A stretch of DNA of 21,697 bases from an uncultured Lachnospiraceae bacterium (GTDB lineage Bacteria > Bacillota_A > Clostridia > Lachnospirales > Lachnospiraceae). The position numbers were made by a program, and so were the translations under genes. Location of the stretch: the NCBI GenBank assembly GCA_947175285.1, contig CAMWMM010000023.1:1-21697 (forward strand), given 5' to 3'. The stretch's first letter is position 1; every line of letters starts with the position of its first letter. This document shows positions 16,437 through 21,697 of the stretch, one piece after another. The notes under the pieces were generated by a model that saw only the letters and a list, made by a program, of their open reading frames with translations, was not told where the DNA came from and ran no database searches.

Positions 16437-17803
16437 TCCTCCTCAATAATCCTAGTCTGCCTGTTTAGCTCTTCCAGTGTATCATAAAAGGTCATCGCTT
16501 CAAAACCAAAGTCGCCACAAGGCAGTTTTATCACTGTAGTTCTCTGACTGCTATCCACATCAAACTGATAGACTTTTACTTTCTCTCTATCAATCCAGTC
16601 ACACTCTTCATATCCCAGTTTTTCTCCAATTGCTTCACGGTTTGATGCTGCTGCTAATTTAATCATATTATTGATATGCTGGAGAATAATATCGCTGTGT
16701 GTGGTTGCAAATACGGGGATTCTAGAATTAGCAAGTCTGATAAGAACCCTTGCCATCTCACATTGCAGCTGCGGATGTAAGGAAATCTCTGGTTCCTCTA
16801 TCAAAACTGTGTTAACTGTGTCATTTCTAAAAAACAGTAATAATGGTGTCATTTCTGTTACAACTCCTGATGTAACAAACATTGGAAGCTGTGTATCTGT
16901 TCCTTGCGGTTGATAAACAATATCATGTGCAGGCATATCTGAAATAGATACTTTCCCTTCAATAATATTACTTTCAATAATACGCACTGCCGATTGTGTT
17001 CTGTTACTCCTACGCCACTCTTTATCTGTCAAGTCACTCTTGGTCAGTTCGCTTAGTTTTATCAAGAAATCACTGTTTGGTCTGGTCAGTAGGTTTTTTT
17101 GTGTCGTATCAAAATTAAATTTATCTCTTAGTGCACTTCCAATTAGAGACTTAAAAGTTAACACATAACCTGTACGAGCCGTCGGAAAATAGGTTGCATC
17201 CCCAAAACTTCCTTTTATCATATATTCTAAAATGAACAATATTGCCTGATAATGCTCATACTTGCTTTCCCTTCTTTCTATATTAGAGCAGTATTCCAAC
17301 ATCATTTTGTTTTTCCCACTTATTCCCTGTAAAGTAACATACTCCTCCTGATTTGTCATATAGGACAAGTTATACCTCAGTATATATTTGTTTTGTTTTT
17401 TTAATTCTAAGCTCAACTCCCCGATATCAATCCGTTTGTTGAATAAATCTCTAATAAATCTATCTTTATTTAAGGCTAACAGTTCGTTCAGTACTCCTTC
17501 AAAGGCTTTCATTTCATCGAGTGTCATTTCAATGCTTTTGAAAGAATCAGCCATATAATCAATATTATCATGTATTCTATCAACAAACTTTATACACCTT
17601 ATATAATCCTCTGATTCTGTACAAATTTCATATTGCTTAGCATATAAAGCTATATTGATCAAGCCGTAAATCAAAGTCATAATATAGCTTTTACCACTAT
17701 TATTATCCCCCACGAACAATGTCATCGGAGCCACTTCTATATCTGCACTTTCAATTTTCCCAAATTTCTCGACATGCATTGTCCATGTGTTCATATCATT
17801 CAT
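16433..17803 (-). CDS. AAA (OLD/SMC-like) ATPase of an unrecognised two-gene module
   Basis: A 456-residue P-loop ATPase of the AAA_15/AAA_21 type. Walker A is VGDNNSGKSY (31-40), Walker B VLIEEPEISLHP (333-344), and the switch histidine lies in TTHSDI (H369). The helical insert between them (about 45-300) is specific to the protein. There is no C-terminal TOPRIM domain, so it is not a full OLD or GajA protein. The frame is open to 17866, but that stretch is the out-of-frame tail of a pseudogene whose stop lies at 17808-17810; starts at 17803 or 17794 are realistic, and AGAGG is spaced best for 17794. The ATGA overlap with the nuclease-like gene and the adjacent ptuAB suggest a defence role, an inference from context. 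Confidence 0.78.
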   Translation of the reverse strand: MNDMNTWTMHVEKFGKIESADIEVAPMTLFVGDNNSGKSYIMTLIYGLINIALYAKQYEICTESEDYIRCIKFVDRIHDNIDYMADSFKSIEMTLDEMKAFEGVLNELLALNKDRFIRDLFNKRIDIGELSLELKKQNKYILRYNLSYMTNQEEYVTLQGISGKNKMMLEYCSNIERRESKYEHYQAILFILEYMIKGSFGDATYFPTARTGYVLTFKSLIGSALRDKFNFDTTQKNLLTRPNSDFLIKLSELTKSDLTDKEWRRSNRTQSAVRIIESNIIEGKVSISDMPAHDIVYQPQGTDTQLPMFVTSGVVTEMTPLLLFFRNDTVNTVLIEEPEISLHPQLQCEMARVLIRLANSRIPVFATTHSDIILQHINNMIKLAAASNREAIGEKLGYEECDWIDREKVKVYQFDVDSSQRTTVIKLPCGDFGFEAMTFYDTLEELNRQTRIIEEE

Positions 17804-17807
17804 CCCT

Positions 17808-18210
17808 CTATCCAAGCGCTTCCCGGCAGTGCACCACACAGTCCTTACCACAGAAAGCAATATCATAACAACTCACATACTTATAGCCGCCATTTCTGAG
17901 TCAACATTATACTTTTTCTCTGTAATCTGTTTCAACGCCTCATCTGCCATTGAATTCATGTTGTCTATATCCTTTGCAACCTTGAACTCTATGACAAAAG
18001 CCTACCGACTCCTACGGACTGGCTTGACGAAAGATTCAACGTCTTGTGTACATAATAACTTCCTTTTGAAACAATTTCCGCGAAGTCGCCGATCCCTATC
18101 GGTAAAGGTTTGTAAAATTCCTTCCCTATCCCATCCCGCTGAAACTGTGACGAGTACTGATATGCACTTTCTCTCTTACTACTATATACCATTTTGTCAG
18201 AAATAGCCAT
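17808..18210 (-). pseudogene. AAA-ATPase-like/PDDEXK_9 pseudogene with large internal deletion
   Basis: The first part ends with YKPLPIGIGDFAEIVSKGSYYVHKT, the usual N-terminus of the AAA-ATPase-like family. After a short junction the frame changes and gives AFVIEFKVAKDIDNM...ADEALKQITEKKY, the C-terminal PD-(D/E)XK nuclease part, and after one more shift YDIAFCGKDCVVHC to a stop at 17808-17810. Everything between, including the Walker A motif and most of the ATPase (several hundred residues), is gone. It belongs to the same family as the intact gene at 19632-21332 but is not a copy of it. The downstream ATPase starts 4 bases after its stop. Confidence 0.8.
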
Positions 18211-18233
18211 ACAAATCTGCGCGACAGATCCTT

Positions 18234-18410
18234 TTATACTATTTTGGGGTTACCGTTCACGCTCTGTCCGTTTTTGGCGTTATTATATTCATCGTAGGCA
18301 CAAACAGTAACATTTTCCGTATATAGATAATCAACTTTTCCAATCTTACTAAGTAGAAACCTTGCACTATAGCCCCAGATTTCCCCGACACGAAGTTTGA
18401 CATTATTTTT
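18234..18410 (-). pseudogene. Short glycosyltransferase-like fragment
   Basis: A 58-residue open stretch, VKLRVGEIWGYSARFLLSK, then DYLYTENVTVCAYDEYNNAK and a final SVNGNPKIV, overlaps the end of the preceding glycosyltransferase. The GE(D)WG...ARFL...VDY(L/I)YTE layout recalls the middle of a glycosyltransferase, but I cannot name a family. It has no start codon of its own and ends in TAA. Likely a remnant. Confidence 0.4.
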
Positions 18411-19373
18411 GGATCAACTTAGGTATCTTATACCATGCCAGATACCTGTATCTGAGCCACTGCTTAAATCCAAGACTTTTAGTGAGTTTGGCATAAACAA
18501 TATGGTTTTTCATATATTCCCAATATGGTTTTAACAACGTTACATCCATACCAGACTCTTTCATACGGTTGTAGCACCAAAAAAACATCTCCATATACGA
18601 TGCAAATGTAATTTCCACATAACGCTGTCTTTTTTTTCTATAGAAGTACTCTAATTGCTCTTTATAAGCATCTATTCCATCAAAATGTGTCATATCAAAT
18701 TTGCGTCTGCCAAACGAATTAGGATCATTACGCCAATAGTGCAATACAATTGGTATAAATGCTGTCTTCTCTGCTTTTTCATACAGTTTCCATGTTGTCC
18801 ATGCATCGTCATGTCTGCTTTTTTTTGGATATTTAATACACCCCCCCCGTATAGTTTCTTTTTGCATATTTTACTCCAAGGCACCGCTAGTATCATTGAA
18901 CGTTTTTTTATAAAATCATCGTCAAATAAGTGCCTGTCGGACAATACTTCTGCGCTCTCCAAATAATCTACTCCAATATCCTCATCATGTGGTATTTCAT
19001 TCACTTCAAACGCCTTGTACCAACCTACCGCAATATCAGCGTCTTTATCTTCCGCTACCGCAAGGAGCACCTCGATCTGTCTTCGATGCATTATATCATC
19101 ATTGTCAGACATAACAATCCACGATCCTTTTGCCTCGTTCAGTCCGGCATTTCTTGCATCTCCATTTCCCCCGTTTTCCTTATGAATCACATGTATCCTA
19201 TTGTCTTCTCGGGCGTACGCATCACATATAGAACCGCTTGAGTCTGTCGACCCATCATCTACTAATATAATATCCAGATTTTGATATGTCTGGTTAACTA
19301 TGCTGTCTATACAGTCCCTTAGGTATTTTTCCGAGTTATATACAGGCACAATCACACTCACCAAACCACTCAT
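18403..19373 (-). pseudogene. Family 2 glycosyltransferase, split by a frameshift in a G8 tract (possibly phase-variable)
   Basis: The first part (from 19373; AGGAGG 8 bases upstream) is a typical GT-A family 2 domain: VSVIVPVYNSEKYL near residues 5-18, DDGSTDSS (40-47), NGGNGDARNAGL and the acidic SDNDDI. At a run of eight G (18841-18848) the frame shifts; the rest of the protein (CIKYPKKSRHDDAWTTWKLYEKA, then a helical tail to 18403) continues in another frame. Six or nine G would join both halves into one protein of about 320 residues, a normal GT2 length. Both halves look well conserved, so the tract may be a phase-variation switch rather than decay. A sequencing error in the run is the alternative. 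The acceptor is unknown. Confidence 0.8.
18841..18848. repeat. Homopolymer C8/G8 tract inside the glycosyltransferase gene
   Basis: Eight consecutive C on the plus strand (G on the coding strand) sit exactly where the glycosyltransferase changes frame. Such tracts change length by slipped-strand pairing. Confidence 0.85.
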
Positions 19374-19552
19374 TCAACATTCCTCCTTGTATTTTAGCTC
19401 CCACTATCTCCACACAACCACGCTACTGATACATATACCTGCCTTGCAATCCATTGATTACAATAGTTTCCCGAATTATCCTATCACAAACCATTTCTGC
19501 CAATTTCTGTCAATACAGCCTCGATCGCTTGAAGATTGATTGAATATGAAAT

Positions 19553-19625
19553 AATCTATTTCCTCGTCGCATGCTTTGTCTACCATCTTGCCAAAGGCAT
19601 TGTTGAAAATGACATATGTCGACTA
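19553..19625 (-). pseudogene. Decayed duplicate of the CDF transporter 3' region
   Basis: This stretch aligns with 21625-21697. A 24-base identical core (tcgcatgctttgtctaccat plus cttg) is followed by about 33 bases with roughly two-thirds identity. In frame it reads YVIFNNAFGKMVDKACDEE against YDIFKDAVDKMVDKACDEE in the transporter. It has the same orientation and lies just behind the AAA-ATPase-like stop, so that gene is bracketed by two copies of transporter sequence. Confidence 0.8.
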
Positions 19626-19631
19626 AAGCAC

Positions 19632-21332
19632 TCACCCAATCAGGCATTCTTTTCCCCGGAACGCAAATCCATACTTTCTAATGCGTTCTGGCAGAAACCC
19701 TTCTCCAATCAGTTCTGCCTCATAACGCCTCTCCTCGATCTGTTTGAGGGCATTCGCAAGCGTTTCTTCCAGATCTTTTTCTTTTCTCGGCTTGTGCACC
19801 TTGAATTCTATGATATAGGCATAGCCGCTCTCTTGATCTATAGGTTTCATCAGAATGTCGTAGCGACCAAAGCCGCTTTCCCGGTTGGATTTGATCCTGT
19901 ATTGACCAGACAGATCCACGATCATACCCAGCACAAATCCATGGTAGAAACGCTCTGGTGCGTCCTTTGACGACGCACCTTTTGCCGTGTCGAAGCTGGA
20001 AAAACTCTCCAGTGCGATGTCATTCATAAATTCATTCATGGAATCCACATCGTCAACCAGCATTGCTTTGATAAAATCATTGTACGGGATTCTGGAGTTG
20101 TCTTTAAACCAGTTGTTTACCATGTTCTCAAACATGATAGAAACCTCAAGATTCGTGAGTGTCAATGTAAATACCATATCCTTACGCTCCCCTACGGTCT
20201 CCACTTCAAGTACCTTTAGGTACCCTGTCGCAAGCAGCAGGCTCCAGACTGCATTTTCACTGCTGCCAAGCTGGTTAAATACAATCTGCTCATCGATCAT
20301 GGCGGTAAAGGAACCACCTTTTAGGAGTGTCTCCATCGTCTCCTTGATTTCTGCCTTTCCTGTCTGTAGCAGGGAATTGACGAGGCCGTTTGAGCTTGTA
20401 TTTGCCCAGTATGCCTTGTACTTTCCGCCCTGTTTCAGATAGGATGTGATGGACCATGGATTATAGATATCTGTAAGGCTGCCAAATGTAAACCCATCAT
20501 ACCAGTATTTTACGGATTCCTTTTCGCCGCCCAATCCCATATTCTCAAGAGCCCTGAACACTTCGTCCTGCGTGAACCCAAATGAAGCTGCATATGCATT
20601 CGAAGTCGTCGTAACCACGTCCAGATTATTCAGATCAGAAAAAATACTTTCTTTTGATATTCTTGTAATCCCTGTGATGATTCCCCGGTGCAGATACGGA
20701 TTTGACTTGAATGTCTTATCAAAAAAGCTCCTGAAAAAATTAACTGCTTCCTCCCAGTAGCCGCCCAGCCACGCTTCCTGCATCGGGGTATCATATTCAT
20801 CAAGGAGAATAATCACTTCTTTTCCATAATAGCGATGCATAAACTTTGCCATCTGATGTACTGTGCCTGCAACTACTTTGTCCTCCATTCCGGGTTTTAT
20901 GCTTTCATAGTACTCTTTTTCGTTTGGATTCAGCACATCTCCCTTAAGCAGGTAGATATTCTCATTATACAGATCTGCGATCACTTCTGTCATTTTGTAC
21001 TTCATATCGTCACAGTTGACTGCCTTGATGCTCGCAAAGCTCAAAAAGATCACAGGAAAGGTTCCCTGAAGCTGTCGATAGCCCTCATCACCCCAGATGG
21101 AAAGGCCTTCAAACAGGTCTCCCCTGCCCGCATATCGATTGGAAAAAAAGCACTCTATCATACTCATATTTAGTGTTTTGCCAAACCTGCGCGGGCGTGT
21201 GATCAGTGTTACATCTGACCGGTTTTCCCACCACTCTTTGATGAAACTTGTCTTATCAATGTAAAAGGACATCTGCTCCCTGATTCTGTCAAACCGCTGC
21301 ACACCGAGATTTACGACTGTGCCACCATCCAT
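19632..21332 (-). CDS. AAA-ATPase-like protein with C-terminal PD-(D/E)XK nuclease domain (PF09820/PF08011 type)
   Basis: A 566-residue protein. The N-terminal NLGVQRFDRIREQMSFYIDKT is the family entry motif. TRPRRFGKTLNMSM (45-58) is the Walker A-like loop and EVIILLDEYDTP (about 171-182) the Walker B. The C-terminal nuclease-like domain has GRYDILM, then YIIEFKVHK (D...ExK), and closes with YGFAFRGKECLIG. Such proteins occur in many copies in gut Bacteroidetes and Firmicutes; their role is unproven, and mobile-element or defence functions have been suggested. Start: GGAGGTG 5 bases before the ATG. Base composition lies between that of the transporter and the AT-rich glycan genes. It has its own promoter, and decayed relatives at 17808-18210 and 13280-13399. 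Confidence 0.9.
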   Translation of the reverse strand: MDGGTVVNLGVQRFDRIREQMSFYIDKTSFIKEWWENRSDVTLITRPRRFGKTLNMSMIECFFSNRYAGRGDLFEGLSIWGDEGYRQLQGTFPVIFLSFASIKAVNCDDMKYKMTEVIADLYNENIYLLKGDVLNPNEKEYYESIKPGMEDKVVAGTVHQMAKFMHRYYGKEVIILLDEYDTPMQEAWLGGYWEEAVNFFRSFFDKTFKSNPYLHRGIITGITRISKESIFSDLNNLDVVTTTSNAYAASFGFTQDEVFRALENMGLGGEKESVKYWYDGFTFGSLTDIYNPWSITSYLKQGGKYKAYWANTSSNGLVNSLLQTGKAEIKETMETLLKGGSFTAMIDEQIVFNQLGSSENAVWSLLLATGYLKVLEVETVGERKDMVFTLTLTNLEVSIMFENMVNNWFKDNSRIPYNDFIKAMLVDDVDSMNEFMNDIALESFSSFDTAKGASSKDAPERFYHGFVLGMIVDLSGQYRIKSNRESGFGRYDILMKPIDQESGYAYIIEFKVHKPRKEKDLEETLANALKQIEERRYEAELIGEGFLPERIRKYGFAFRGKECLIG

Positions 21333-21359
21333 AGATACACCTCCAAATAATCTTTTTCA

Positions 21360-21388
21360 AGTATATCATACCCTAAATACAAAGTCTA
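21360..21388 (-). promoter_or_regulatory. Likely sigma-A promoter of the AAA-ATPase-like gene
   Basis: On the minus strand, TAGACT (21388-21383) is followed after 17 bases by TATACT (21365-21360), with TGA directly before the -10 (extended -10). The start codon lies about 28 bases further on, with the ribosome site between. Confidence 0.5.
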
Positions 21389-21402
21389 TAAAAATTAAAT
21401 CC

Positions 21403-21697
21403 TCACTCCGCCGGGTTCACATGCACCATAATGTGTTTCACCTTCACAAACTCCCTTTCGATCGAGTCATGTACACGCTCTGCGATGCTGTGGGCTTCGC
21501 GGAGTGTCTCGTCGCCGTCGGCGCGGATCTCGATGTCTACATAGATCTTATTGCCAAACACTCTTGTGCGGAGCAGGTCGACACCGAGCACGCCTTCCTG
21601 TGCCAGCGCGCAGTTTTTCAATTCGTTTTCCATCTCCTCATCGCATGCTTTGTCTACCATCTTGTCAACTGCATCTTTGAAGATGTCGTATGCCGCC
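21403..21697 (-). CDS. Cation diffusion facilitator (CDF) family transporter, C-terminal part
   Basis: The frame is open to the window end and gives the last 97 residues: AYDIFKDAVDKMVDKACDEEM, then GVLGVDLLRTRVFGNKIYVDIEI, AHSIAERVHDSIE and KVKHIMVHVNP. This is the cytoplasmic metal-binding C-terminal domain of CDF transporters, which export Zn, Mn, Fe or similar divalent ions through a six-helix membrane domain lying outside the window. The metal cannot be told from this part. The codons are GC-rich compared with the genes to the left, suggesting ancestral chromosome and an island border just downstream. A 73-base stretch of it is repeated at 19553-19625. Confidence 0.88.
   Translation of the reverse strand, partial: AAYDIFKDAVDKMVDKACDEEMENELKNCALAQEGVLGVDLLRTRVFGNKIYVDIEIRADGDETLREAHSIAERVHDSIEREFVKVKHIMVHVNPAE

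Noticed and set aside
15852..17803. AbiL or Gabija system
   Set aside because: The small protein has no RloB-like start and no UvrD-like helicase motifs, and the ATPase has no TOPRIM domain.
17804..17866. N-terminal extension of the ATPase frame to 17866
   Set aside because: These bases encode, in another frame, the tail of the AAA-ATPase-like pseudogene (YDIAFCGKDCVV), and the ATPase family starts close to the FGKI motif.
19508..19513. TTGACA as a promoter for the glycosyltransferase (minus strand)
   Set aside because: No acceptable -10 at 16-18 bases.
19536..19970. Plus-strand open frame of 144 codons, and similar plus-strand frames throughout
   Set aside because: They run antisense to well-supported genes or remnants, have no ribosome sites and no recognisable motifs.
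1..21697. CRISPR arrays, tRNA or rRNA genes
   Set aside because: No regularly spaced repeats, no tRNA-like cloverleaf and no rRNA sequence seen on reading both strands.

Overview
Every supportable gene in this window lies on the minus strand, so the text runs from high to low coordinates. The protein families (AAA-ATPase-like/PDDEXK_9 proteins, SPASM radical-SAM enzymes, ferredoxin-fused aldo/keto reductase), the AT-rich coding sequence and the strong AGGAGG-type ribosome sites suggest an anaerobic Firmicute, most likely a gut clostridium of the Lachnospiraceae type. The assignment is an inference.

Right edge (21697-19374): the C-terminal end of a cation diffusion facilitator transporter, visibly GC-richer than the rest, marks what looks like the chromosomal border. 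An intact AAA-ATPase-like/PDDEXK_9 gene (21332-19632) with its own promoter follows. Behind it is a short decayed duplicate of the transporter's 3' coding region (about 19553-19625), so the gene is bracketed by two copies of the same sequence.

Accessory and defence block (19373-12620): a family 2 glycosyltransferase is split by a frameshift in a run of eight G. Next come a glycosyltransferase-like scrap and an internally deleted AAA-ATPase-like pseudogene. Directly after its stop codon begins a tight four-gene unit: an SMC/OLD-like ATPase, a putative PD-(D/E)XK nuclease overlapping it by 4 bases, then PtuA and PtuB of a Septu anti-phage system. The first pair is not a system I recognise and is the best candidate here for an undescribed defence module. 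Behind it lies a graveyard: a Uma2-like gene with a Trp-to-stop change, a Walker A fragment of a third AAA-ATPase-like copy, and a chimera of chemotaxis-receptor and glycosyltransferase fragments.

Surface-glycan block (12635-3827): a polytopic membrane protein is followed by genes for a CDP-linked 3,6-dideoxy sugar (RfbH/DdhC dehydrase, RfbF/DdhA glucose-1-phosphate cytidylyltransferase, an SDR reductase), a ThDP-dependent acetolactate-synthase-like enzyme, and NeuB and NeuC for sialic-acid-type nonulosonate. The ThDP enzyme beside DdhA, DdhC and an SDR resembles the yersiniose (YerE/YerF) route to a two-carbon-branched 3,6-dideoxyhexose. The CDP-glucose 4,6-dehydratase, the E3 reductase and a CMP-nonulosonate synthetase are not in the window.

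Left end (3766-1): a radical-SAM fragment and an SDR gene, the latter broken by frameshifts and by a 165-bp palindromic MITE-like insertion whose target duplication can be read directly. They are followed by an intact SPASM radical-SAM protein translationally coupled to a ferredoxin-containing aldo/keto reductase that runs off the window and carries an extra C-terminal Rossmann-like segment.
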